A stretch of DNA of 37,509 nucleotides from assembly GCA_964490935.1 (NCBI GenBank), contig CAZBEO010000030.1, positions 1 to 37,509 on the forward strand, written 5' to 3'. The position numbers were made by a program, and so were the translations under genes. Below the pieces are notes generated by a model. It was not told the DNA's origin and did no database searches. It saw nothing but the letters and a program-made list of their open reading frames with translations. The stretch comes from JAQVYB01 sp964490935 (lineage in GTDB: Bacteria; Verrucomicrobiota; Kiritimatiellia; RZYC01). The first letter of the stretch is position 1; each line of letters opens with the position of its first letter. This document shows, piece by piece, positions 15,014-22,469 of the stretch.

Positions 15014-15985
15014 ATGTATGTGAATCAAACAATTGCCGAAGTGGATCATCTACCTTGTTCTCATCCGGCATCTGTGAATGTGGATGTGGCCAATGCCTAT
15101 TATTCGTTGACCAGGATGCTGCGTCCGAATCTGGTGGTGGAGATCGGGTGTTTTATTGGATTTTCGAGTTTGCATATAGCACAGGCCTTGAAAGATCAGG
15201 GGTTTGGAAAGCAGATTTCAATTGATGCGTTTGATTGGGATGTGGATGCCGGATGCGGCATGGAAAACCGTCAGATTGTGGCGGAGCGTTATCGGATAAA
15301 GTCCGGTCTGGAGGATATTCTTACCTATATCAAGGGATATTCCACGGTGGTTTATCCTGACGTGTTGCCGCAGATTCGGGAGAAGATCGATTTGTTGTTT
15401 ATTGATGGGGATCACCGTGTGGATGGGGTGATTGCCGATTTTAACACTTATTATCCGCAGGTTCGGCGCGGGGGATACATCGTGCTACATGATATTCATC
15501 CTGACATGTGTGGTTGCGACGGCCCACGCGGTTTGATTGAGATGTTGAAATGGAGGGGGGCGATACCTAGGCATCTGGAGTTGATTGAATTGCAGACGCA
15601 GGATGGTTTCGGCGTAGCGCTGTTGCGCAAAATTTCGTGCCGGCGGATGCGGATGAATCTTTTCTGGCGCAGCTTGGCAAAGCGTCACAATCGCTATCTG
15701 CATCAATGGAGGATGAGGCGGTCAGGGCGTGGATTGATCGTTCAGGTAGTGGATGCGGATACAGGGCAAGCCGTTCCGAATCCCTATGTCGTCTGTCAAC
15801 AGCGGGGCGGTGAGGCGCGTCTTGGAGATGAAAATGGAATGGTGGCGTTTGAGCATTATTTGCCCAATCGCTATTTGCTGGATATGTCGGCGGATGGTTA
15901 TGAAACCCGCTGCCAATTCTTGGTTGATGCGGACGGATCGAGTCTTCCGAAGACCATCGAGCTGACAAAAAACAGCACTTCGTGA
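15014..15985 (+). CDS. SAM-dependent methyltransferase (Methyltransf_24-like) with C-terminal beta-sandwich domain
   Basis: A 323-residue protein. Residues about 15-200 form a class I SAM methyltransferase: motif I VVEIGCFIGFSSLHIA, then IDLLFIDGDHRVDGVIADF and GGYIVLHDIHPDMCG, the pattern of the Methyltransf_24/cephalosporin hydroxylase-like group, often encoded in surface-polysaccharide clusters. A basic linker (about 205-240) leads to a small C-terminal domain GLIVQVVDADTGQAVPNPYV...YLLDMSADGYE, which resembles a carboxypeptidase-regulatory-like fold. The start at 15014 (MYVNQT) is chosen because AGGAGG lies 6 nt upstream; an ATG five codons earlier overlaps that site. The substrate is not evident. 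The fusion to a sandwich domain normally seen in secreted proteins is unusual because there is no signal peptide. Confidence 0.8.
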   Translation: MYVNQTIAEVDHLPCSHPASVNVDVANAYYSLTRMLRPNLVVEIGCFIGFSSLHIAQALKDQGFGKQISIDAFDWDVDAGCGMENRQIVAERYRIKSGLEDILTYIKGYSTVVYPDVLPQIREKIDLLFIDGDHRVDGVIADFNTYYPQVRRGGYIVLHDIHPDMCGCDGPRGLIEMLKWRGAIPRHLELIELQTQDGFGVALLRKISCRRMRMNLFWRSLAKRHNRYLHQWRMRRSGRGLIVQVVDADTGQAVPNPYVVCQQRGGEARLGDENGMVAFEHYLPNRYLLDMSADGYETRCQFLVDADGSSLPKTIELTKNSTS

Positions 15986-16094
15986 GCGGGGACTCTGCTT
16001 AAAACAAGCTCTTTTCGGCGCTTCGCGCAAGATGTGGAATAAACAAAAGTCCAAGTATGCGCTATGATATCAATGGCTTTTGGGGGAAAAGATA

Positions 16095-18158
16095 ATGATG
16101 AAATCAATAGTATTTGTTTGGGTTCTGTTTACGGCCGTCAGCAGCATGGCTGCCGATTTTTCTCCGGAGAGGCATATTATTTCGGATAGCGAAGAGCCGT
16201 ACGGGCGTCGTGTATACTCCTATGATATGGATGTGGATACGAACGGACTACTACACCTCATTTATGCGCGTCCGGTTCTGGGCACGGATTCCAATCGGTG
16301 TGAAATCATCTATTCTTACGGACACCCCAGCCAGCTTGTTTCCAGGGCGCAAACTTTGTCGGTTGACGGCAAACTTGGTTCCACCTCGACGCATTTGAGA
16401 ATCGGCCCCTCAAACGTGGTGCATGTATGTTATATCAAGGGCCAGGCCGACCCGGCCACTTCGCTGTATTATCGGCGCATCGAAGGCGGTCAGATAGGAG
16501 ACGAACAGTATGTTGCGCCCGGCGGCTGGCATACCCAGATGGCGGTGGATAACCATAACGATCCGGTCTTTGTGCGTGATTCTGTGACGTATCCGGAGTT
16601 GTTTGTCTGTTCGAGAACGAGCAGTAATTGGTACGTGACGCCGATTCTGCTTTCAACCCCTGCTTATTATTATATGACGGCTGATCTGATCTATGATCGG
16701 GTTAAAGAACGCTATCACCTGACGTTTTCCGACAATATTGCCCTGAACTCCAGATGTGCCTGGGGGGTGACTTCATGCAATGGGTCACGCTTTGGAAAAT
16801 ACCATTATGCTTATTCTGATGACGGGGTGAACTGGGTAGAGTCCACGGTGAATTCAGAGGTGCGACTGTGGGAATATGAGTTTTGGACTGGACTTGTCCT
16901 GGACGGTGAAGGCAATCCCTATGCCTGGTCTTTCAATATGAATCCGGATTACAGAGGATTCCCTCCAAACGCCAATTTGAAGTTTGGGCGGTATGTGGAT
17001 GGTGCCTGGCAGACTCAAATCATTGCCGGAACGAATTGTCCGGCTGATAAGGCCAATGCCGGTGCGGCTGCCGGTATTGCCGTGGATGAACATGGTCGTT
17101 TCTGGGGGGCGTGGGACAACTCGCCAGCGGAGGCATGTAATGGACTTCCTCTCAATGATGCCGGCAACACAGGATTTGGATATAGTCGCGATGGTTTGGC
17201 TTGGAAGGAAATAGCATCCATCAACCCCTTTTCCGCTGAGGGCTATTGTCGGGTCCGTGCAGCCAATGGAAAGGTGTATATTCTTGAGTTGGGAAATCAC
17301 ATGGATGCCAAGTTGTATTTAACGGTGGTGGATGTGAGCACCTATGATTTGAGGACGGTTGGAACCGTTCCGATTGTGGGTGATTTTGATGGGGATGGTC
17401 GGGCGGGATACGGGGTGTATTATGCGCCTTCGGGCTATTGGCAGGTGCAGCGTACCCGCGAAGGCAAGTGGGAAAACCATTTCGGCTATGACGGCACTTC
17501 ACCGATCACCGGTGATTTTGACGGCGACGGCAAACTGGACTTTGGCTGCTATTTCCCGCCCAGTGGCTCCTGGTACATATACAAATCGCGCGAAGGCTTT
17601 TGGACGAATAATTTCGGCTATGAGGGCACGCTGCCCATTACCGGGGATTTCGATGGCGACGATCTGGATGATTTTGGCTGTTATTATCCGCCCAGCGGCG
17701 CATGGTATATTTATAAATCACACGAGGGCTTCTGGACGAACAATTTCGGCTATGAGGGCACGCTGCCCATTACCGGGGACTTCGACGGGGACGGCCTGGA
17801 TGATTTTGGCTGTTATTATCCGCCCAGCGGCGCATGGTATATTTATAAATCACACGAGGGCTTCTGGACGAACAATTTCGGCTACGAGGGCACGCTGCCC
17901 ATTACCGGGGATTTCGATGGCGACGGCACCACGGATTTCGGTTGCTATTATCCGCCGGATGGCTCGTGGTATATCTACAAATCAAGCGAGGGTTTTTGGA
18001 GGAATCAGTTCGGCTATGAGGGCACGCTTCCTGTCGTGGCTGATTTTGATGGGGATGAGAAGGATGATTTTGGATGCTACGATCCGAACACCGGATACTG
18101 GTATCTGTATGGAAGTACGGAAGGGTTCCGCGTCGAGCAAACGGTGATTTATTATTGA
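16095..18158 (+). CDS. Secreted protein with beta-propeller-like N-terminus and six 44-residue FG-GAP/VCBS-like repeats
   Basis: A 687-residue exported protein. A signal peptide (MMKSIVFVWVLFTAVSSMAA) is followed by about 390 residues rich in beta-strand motifs resembling BNR/sialidase-type propeller proteins, then six repeats to the C-terminus. Each repeat has a calcium-loop-like D-F-D-G-D, then FGCYYPPSGAWYIY, then EGFWTNNFGYEGTLPIT, with a period of 44 residues (132 bp). Repeats 3-5 are nearly identical at DNA level. No catalytic residues can be assigned, so binding of carbohydrate or a structural surface role is more likely than a known enzyme activity. The start is one of two adjacent ATGs (16095 or 16098), after a GGGGGA site. 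Confidence 0.8.
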   Translation: MMKSIVFVWVLFTAVSSMAADFSPERHIISDSEEPYGRRVYSYDMDVDTNGLLHLIYARPVLGTDSNRCEIIYSYGHPSQLVSRAQTLSVDGKLGSTSTHLRIGPSNVVHVCYIKGQADPATSLYYRRIEGGQIGDEQYVAPGGWHTQMAVDNHNDPVFVRDSVTYPELFVCSRTSSNWYVTPILLSTPAYYYMTADLIYDRVKERYHLTFSDNIALNSRCAWGVTSCNGSRFGKYHYAYSDDGVNWVESTVNSEVRLWEYEFWTGLVLDGEGNPYAWSFNMNPDYRGFPPNANLKFGRYVDGAWQTQIIAGTNCPADKANAGAAAGIAVDEHGRFWGAWDNSPAEACNGLPLNDAGNTGFGYSRDGLAWKEIASINPFSAEGYCRVRAANGKVYILELGNHMDAKLYLTVVDVSTYDLRTVGTVPIVGDFDGDGRAGYGVYYAPSGYWQVQRTREGKWENHFGYDGTSPITGDFDGDGKLDFGCYFPPSGSWYIYKSREGFWTNNFGYEGTLPITGDFDGDDLDDFGCYYPPSGAWYIYKSHEGFWTNNFGYEGTLPITGDFDGDGLDDFGCYYPPSGAWYIYKSHEGFWTNNFGYEGTLPITGDFDGDGTTDFGCYYPPDGSWYIYKSSEGFWRNQFGYEGTLPVVADFDGDEKDDFGCYDPNTGYWYLYGSTEGFRVEQTVIYY

Positions 18159-18324
18159 TATTGAACAGCAACTGGACGCCCATGCATGTAAATAAGAAGG
18201 TGTTGTCACGCAGAGTACGCGGAGGCGTATTACGGGTTCACGAATGAGGTGCCGAGCTGCTGGACGATCGCGGCTAAAAATAGCAAGGCATGAGCAAAAT
18301 CTGCGGATAAAACGCCATTTGAAT

Positions 18325-18353
18325 AAAAAGAGCCGCAGCGGGTGCTGCGGCTC
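18325..18353 (-). terminator. Intrinsic terminator of the small carbohydrate-binding-like gene
   Basis: On the minus strand a perfect 10-bp stem GAGCCGCAGC / GCTGCGGCTC with a 4-nt loop is followed by TTTTT, about 33 bp after the stop of the gene ending at 18386. The remaining sequence between 18159 and 18324 shows no gene. Confidence 0.85.
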
Positions 18354-18385
18354 CAGAGGAGAGTCTTCGGAAAAGGAAACGAGTA

Positions 18386-18958
18386 TTACTCGCAGATCAG
18401 TGCGGCGTCATCGAATTTGAGCGTGCCACCGCGTTTTCCTTCTTTGCAGGGTTCAATGATGAGTACGACCCGCAGGGTGTCTTCCCGTGGCGTGCCGCTG
18501 ACGCGCAGAGGCGTCCAGGTGCCGCTGAGAGTCGTGGATATGTCATTGTACTCATAGGTTTTTTTGCCAACGGTCACCTGCTGCCCGTTCACCGTGCTTT
18601 CCAGCCGAACTTCAATCGAAGCGGGAGAGCACTCATCGGCATTGTAGGGATCGTCGCGCATCGCATACACTTTGAAGGTGTACTCTTTGTTCGGTTCGGC
18701 GTTCTGAATGTCCTGGTAGAGGCCGGAGGAGTCGCTGCTTTCAATTTTCCAGTGATGGTAGCCGATCAGGCAGTTGCCGTCGCGGACGGGGGTCCATTCG
18801 GTCTCGCGGTTGATCCAGTTGCCCCAGCGTTCCCAAGATTCGGCCTGGTCCATGCCCACGCCTTCCTGCTCGAAGGAGGGATTCTGAAGAGTCTGGGCAC
18901 CGGCCTGGAGAACCAGGGTAAGCGCGGTTGCAATGAACAGCAGGTTGAATCGGGTCAT
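18386..18958 (-). CDS. Small secreted protein, CBM-like jelly-roll fold
   Basis: A 190-residue exported protein. The start at 18958 is chosen because AAGGAG lies 9 nt upstream and the resulting N-terminus is a clean signal peptide (MTRFNLLFIATALTLVLQAG, predicted cut after A-Q region AGA/QT). The mature part starts LQNPSFEQEG and carries ESWERWGN, GLYQDI, NKEYTFKVYA and LKFDDAALI, the layout of galactose-binding-like CBM4_9/CBM-type domains, which often bind polysaccharide. It is divergent from the LacI-type regulator and shares a 166-bp intergenic region with it, so it is probably part of the same regulon. A surface sugar-binding role is inferred; no catalytic residues are seen. Confidence 0.7.
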   Translation of the reverse strand: MTRFNLLFIATALTLVLQAGAQTLQNPSFEQEGVGMDQAESWERWGNWINRETEWTPVRDGNCLIGYHHWKIESSDSSGLYQDIQNAEPNKEYTFKVYAMRDDPYNADECSPASIEVRLESTVNGQQVTVGKKTYEYNDISTTLSGTWTPLRVSGTPREDTLRVVLIIEPCKEGKRGGTLKFDDAALICE

Positions 18959-19005
18959 TTTATGCATCTCCTTGTTTTTGTTGTCTTGGTTTGTTTTGAA
19001 TAGAT

Positions 19006-19033
19006 TTGACATTGGGAAACGGTCCCATACGAT
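19006..19033 (+). promoter_or_regulatory. Predicted lacI-type promoter with embedded operator-like dyad
   Basis: TTGACA (19006-19011), 16 nt, TACGAT (19028-19033). The spacer contains TGGGA-AACGG-TCCCA (19013-19027), an inverted repeat with a central CG, the style of LacI-family operators. Binding here would block RNA polymerase and could also affect the divergent secreted-protein gene. Confidence 0.45.
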
Positions 19034-19056
19034 GGCGAATAGAACTAATACTATTT

Positions 19057-19080
19057 CCTTGCGGGAGCAAGGTTTTTTTT
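19057..19080 (+). terminator. Terminator-like hairpin in the leader of the regulator gene
   Basis: CCTTGC (19057-19062), loop GGGA, GCAAGG (19067-19072), then eight T. It has the form of an intrinsic terminator on the plus strand but lies between the predicted promoter and the regulator start, with no plus-strand gene between them, so it may act as an attenuator or block read-through. Confidence 0.5.
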
Positions 19081-19124
19081 AAATTATCCCCGTAGTTTTG
19101 CTGTGATTGATGGACAGGAAGTTT

Positions 19125-20210
19125 ATGAAAAAAGAAAAACCGATGACATTGCGTGAAGTGGCCCGAATTGCAGGGACTTCGAAGAGTACGGTCAGTCGCG
19201 TGCTGACCAATCATCCCAGCGTTTCTCCGGACATCCGGGCGCATGTGGAGGCGGTCATACGCAAGCATCAGTATCGCCCGAATATGTTTGCGCGCGGGTT
19301 GACGGGTGCCCGCACCGGCTTGATCGCGGTGCTTTCGCCCTGGATTGAAAGCGGGTTTTATGCCTCGGTGATTCGCGGGATCGACTTGGTGGCGACACGG
19401 TTTGATGGGCATCTGATGACGACCTTTGCGCACTCCGATGATGATTTTTTCAATATTCTGACGGACTATGCGAACGGTCATCAGGTGGATGGGGTGATCG
19501 CCATTGCTCCGCCGATGGCGATTTTTGAGCGCAAGGTGCTCCTGGAGGGCAAGCCAGTGGTGCTTTGTTCAAGTCGGGTGCAGGACAATGAACGGGGGTG
19601 GGGCGGGGTTTCGAGTGTGACGGTGGATAACGCTGCGGCGATGCGGGAGGTCATGGAATTTCTGTACCGCAAGGACTGCCGCAACATGATTTATGTGGCT
19701 GCGAACAACGACGTGTATGATGCGCGCGTCCGTGAAGAAACCTTTTATGAATACGTGGCCTCGAAGCCCGACATGAAGGGAAAAACCATCCGCAGTAAAA
19801 TCTATGATAACTGGGGCTACTACGCCACGTTGGAATATTTTGAGGACACAGCAGGAAAGGAAACCCCCGATGCCTTTGTTTGTTTCAATGATGCGACGGC
19901 CTTCGGCGTGATCGAAGCCATGCATGAAAAAAAGCCAGACGAACTGGCGCGTATTTTTGTGACGGGCTGTGATGATGAAGCCGCCGCAAACATCATTGGT
20001 TTGACCACGTTGCGCATGCCGATGGAACGCCTCGGAAAGGAAGCGGCCAATTGCCTTTATGAGCGGATCAATGATAAAACGGATGCGGCATCGATGCATG
20101 TCCGTCACCGGGTGTTGAATATGGAGCTGATCGTCCGGGATCGGTACAAAACACTGGCAAAATATCTTCCGCTTAACGAACTGTACAATATTCACGTTCC
20201 GCACGCCTGA
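19125..20210 (+). CDS. LacI/GalR-family transcriptional regulator
   Basis: A 361-residue repressor-type protein. The N-terminal HTH is typical: MTLREVARIAGTSKSTVSRV, LTNHPSVSPDIRAHVEAVI, then the hinge helix region YRPNMFARGLTGARTGLIAV. The rest is a periplasmic-binding-protein-like effector domain (VDGVIAIAPP, FVCFNDATAFGVIEAM, TTLRMPMERLGKEAANCL). The start at 19125 (MKKEKP) has AGGAAG 3-5 nt upstream; earlier TTG/ATG codons in frame lack a site. It precedes two sugar permeases, a giant glycan-active lipoprotein and a GH94 phosphorylase, so it likely controls this locus in response to an oligosaccharide. The effector is not known. Confidence 0.93.
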   Translation: MKKEKPMTLREVARIAGTSKSTVSRVLTNHPSVSPDIRAHVEAVIRKHQYRPNMFARGLTGARTGLIAVLSPWIESGFYASVIRGIDLVATRFDGHLMTTFAHSDDDFFNILTDYANGHQVDGVIAIAPPMAIFERKVLLEGKPVVLCSSRVQDNERGWGGVSSVTVDNAAAMREVMEFLYRKDCRNMIYVAANNDVYDARVREETFYEYVASKPDMKGKTIRSKIYDNWGYYATLEYFEDTAGKETPDAFVCFNDATAFGVIEAMHEKKPDELARIFVTGCDDEAAANIIGLTTLRMPMERLGKEAANCLYERINDKTDAASMHVRHRVLNMELIVRDRYKTLAKYLPLNELYNIHVPHA

Positions 20211-20278
20211 GTAGGCTCTTATGCAGGATTACGGAGCGCTAAAAAAAGTGAGAATAGTGATTGCCCAGCATGAGGGTG

Positions 20279-20340
20279 TTGACTATAGAGGCGCGATTCC
20301 ATTTAACAAAAGAAATCCGGCGGCCTATACATCGCTGTAT
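20279..20340 (+). promoter_or_regulatory. Predicted promoter and operator-like dyad before the transport/glycosidase genes
   Basis: TTGACT (20279-20284), 17 nt, TTTAAC (20302-20307), followed by the dyad ATACA-TCGC-TGTAT (20327-20340) about 60 bp before the first permease. The position suits repression by the adjacent LacI-type regulator. Sequence-based prediction only; the dyad differs from the one at 19013-19027. Confidence 0.35.
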
Positions 20341-20397
20341 GTGCTTACAATTTGAGGCGGGCGGCGGGTTTTCAACCACGGAAACGGGAACAAGTTT

Positions 20398-21282
20398 ATG
20401 ACCAGGGCAGAGCGGAGAAATTTGTGTATCGGACTGGCCTTTATCGGTCCTTGGATCATCGGGTTTCTGGCCTTTACGGTCTATCCGGTGATGGCTTCGC
20501 TTTATTATTCGTTCTGCGATTACGACGTGCTGACGGACCCGGTCTGGGTCGGTGCGCTGAATTATCAGGATATGGTGATGGATGCGGTATTCTGGAAATC
20601 CCTCTACAACACGTTCTATTTTGCCCTGTTTGCGCTTCCGTTGGGTCTACTTGTTTCGTTGATGATGGCGATTTTGCTGAATCAGGCGGTGAAGGGGCGT
20701 TCTTCCTTCCGCACGGTCTTTTTTATCCCGTCCCTAGTGCCGATTGTGGCTAGTTGCATGGTCTGGCTCTGGATTTTGAACGGGAAGCTCGGTCTGCTGA
20801 ATGCTGGCTTGGCCTGGTTCGGCATCGAAGGCCCGCAGTGGCTTTCGGATGAGCTTTGGACAAAGCCCGCGATCATTCTGATGTCGCTTTGGGGCTGCGG
20901 CAATACGATCGTGATTTATCTGGCCGCGCTGCAGGACGTGCCGCGTTCGCTGTATGAATCAGCTGACATCGACGGGGCGGGCTTCTGGATGAAATTCCGT
21001 CATATCACGGTGCCGCTGATTTCGCCGGTCATTTACTTTAATTTGATTATGGGGATTATCGGCTCGCTTCAGGTGTTTGCGCAGGCGTTTGTCATGCTAG
21101 GCGGCGGTGGGCCGAATCGTTCGGCGTTGTTTTATGCGGTGTATTTGTTTCAGAATGCCTTCCAGTATCGGCAGATGGGTTATGCCTCGGCGATGGCTTG
21201 GGTGTTGTTCATTCTCATTCTACTGCTGACCTGGCTGGCGACTGCGGCAACCCGAAAGCATATCTACTACGGAGGCGATTGA
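20398..21282 (+). CDS. Sugar ABC transporter permease, MalF/UgpA type
   Basis: A 294-residue inner-membrane permease of the carbohydrate-uptake CUT1 family. It has an N-terminal signal-anchor helix (IGLAFIGPWIIGFLAFTVYP), about six membrane segments in all, and the EAA loop SLYESADIDGAGFWMKFRH (about 182-200) that docks the ATPase. SFRTVFFIPSLVPIVASCMV is the usual core-start motif. It is followed after 4 nt by the second permease, so the two form a heterodimer. No solute-binding protein or ATPase gene is in the window; a shared MsiK/MalK-type ATPase encoded elsewhere is likely. The substrate is inferred to be an oligosaccharide handled by the downstream GH94 enzyme. Confidence 0.93.
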   Translation: MTRAERRNLCIGLAFIGPWIIGFLAFTVYPVMASLYYSFCDYDVLTDPVWVGALNYQDMVMDAVFWKSLYNTFYFALFALPLGLLVSLMMAILLNQAVKGRSSFRTVFFIPSLVPIVASCMVWLWILNGKLGLLNAGLAWFGIEGPQWLSDELWTKPAIILMSLWGCGNTIVIYLAALQDVPRSLYESADIDGAGFWMKFRHITVPLISPVIYFNLIMGIIGSLQVFAQAFVMLGGGGPNRSALFYAVYLFQNAFQYRQMGYASAMAWVLFILILLLTWLATAATRKHIYYGGD

Positions 21283-21286
21283 TTTC

Positions 21287-22426
21287 ATGATACGGAAAAC
21301 AGTCATCTATATTCTTCTGCTGATCGGGGCCGTAATCTTCATCCTTCCGCTGGTTTGGATGCTCTCGACGGCACTCAAGCCAATCGAACAAACGATGTCG
21401 CTGCCTCCCTCCTGGTTGCCGTATCGTTATTATGCGGACTGGGACGGGGAACGTACGGCGGTGCGGCTGGGGATTTTTGTCAGCGAGCCTTCGCTGGTGG
21501 TGCGCGATGACGCAGGCGTTTTGTCTATTATTCCGTCCGGCGATTATGCGGAGGGAGTGGCCACATTCCGCGCCGGGGCGGTCGATGAATCCAAGGTGCC
21601 CGCAGCCTTGTTGCAGCAGATTTCCGCCACGGAAACGACCCCTTGGGTGAAGGTGGTGTTGGATACGAAGCCGGGCACCCTCGAGAGCGAGGCGCCGCCG
21701 GAATGGCGCGTGGTTCCGCGCACGGAAATTACGCGTCGTGTCGAGCCGCGTTGGGAGAACTTCATCCTGTCCATTCGGGCGATGAAGCATTTTGGGCTTT
21801 ATCTGCGAAACACGCTGCTGCTTTGCTTACTGACCGTGTTGGGCACCGTTAGCTCAAGTGCGTTGGCGGCCTACGGATTTTCGCGGGTGGATTGGCGCGG
21901 GCGCGACAAGGTGTTTCTATTGGCACTGGCCACCATGATGATCCCGTTTCCTGTGGTGATGGTTCCGCTTTACTGCATGTTCAAGTGGCTGGGCTGGATC
22001 GGCACCTTGCGCCCGTTGTGGGTGGGTTCTTTCTTTGCCGGCGCGTTCAACGTCTTTCTGCTGCGTCAGTTTTTCCGGGGCATCCCGAAAGACCTGTCGG
22101 AGGCGGCGCGCATAGACGGGTGCAGCGAATTTCGTATCTTCTGGCAGATTATTCTTCCGCTGTGTCGTCCGGCCCTGATGGTGGTGGGGTTGTTCCAGTT
22201 CATGGCCACCTGGAATGATTTTCTCGCGCCGCTGATCTACCTGACTGACCAGAATGATTACACCTTGGCGCTGGGACTTCAGTTCTATCAGAGCCAGCAC
22301 GGCGGAACAGAATGGAATTATCTGATGGCGGCCAGTACGCTGGTGGCGCTGCCGATAATTGTCCTCTTCTTCTTCACCCAGCGGAGCTTCATCGAGGGCA
22401 TCTCGATGTCCGGCCTGAAGGGGTGA
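21287..22426 (+). CDS. Sugar ABC transporter permease, MalG/UgpE type, with large periplasmic insert
   Basis: A 379-residue partner permease. The first helix (VIYILLLIGAVIFILPLVW) is followed by an extra domain of roughly 115 residues (about 45-160, including VRLGIFVSEPSLVVRDDAGV) before the core membrane region begins at YLRNTLLLCLLTVLG. Typical MalG-type permeases are about 280 residues, so the insert explains the length; it would lie in the periplasm and might contact the binding protein. The EAA loop is DLSEAARIDGCSEFRIFWQI. It is followed by the giant lipoprotein 43 bp later. The same transporter lacks binding protein and ATPase genes here. Confidence 0.93.
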   Translation: MIRKTVIYILLLIGAVIFILPLVWMLSTALKPIEQTMSLPPSWLPYRYYADWDGERTAVRLGIFVSEPSLVVRDDAGVLSIIPSGDYAEGVATFRAGAVDESKVPAALLQQISATETTPWVKVVLDTKPGTLESEAPPEWRVVPRTEITRRVEPRWENFILSIRAMKHFGLYLRNTLLLCLLTVLGTVSSSALAAYGFSRVDWRGRDKVFLLALATMMIPFPVVMVPLYCMFKWLGWIGTLRPLWVGSFFAGAFNVFLLRQFFRGIPKDLSEAARIDGCSEFRIFWQIILPLCRPALMVVGLFQFMATWNDFLAPLIYLTDQNDYTLALGLQFYQSQHGGTEWNYLMAASTLVALPIIVLFFFTQRSFIEGISMSGLKG

Positions 22427-22469
22427 GTCCTTTTCCAGTAAATCAGAAACCAGAAATCGGAGAATCATC

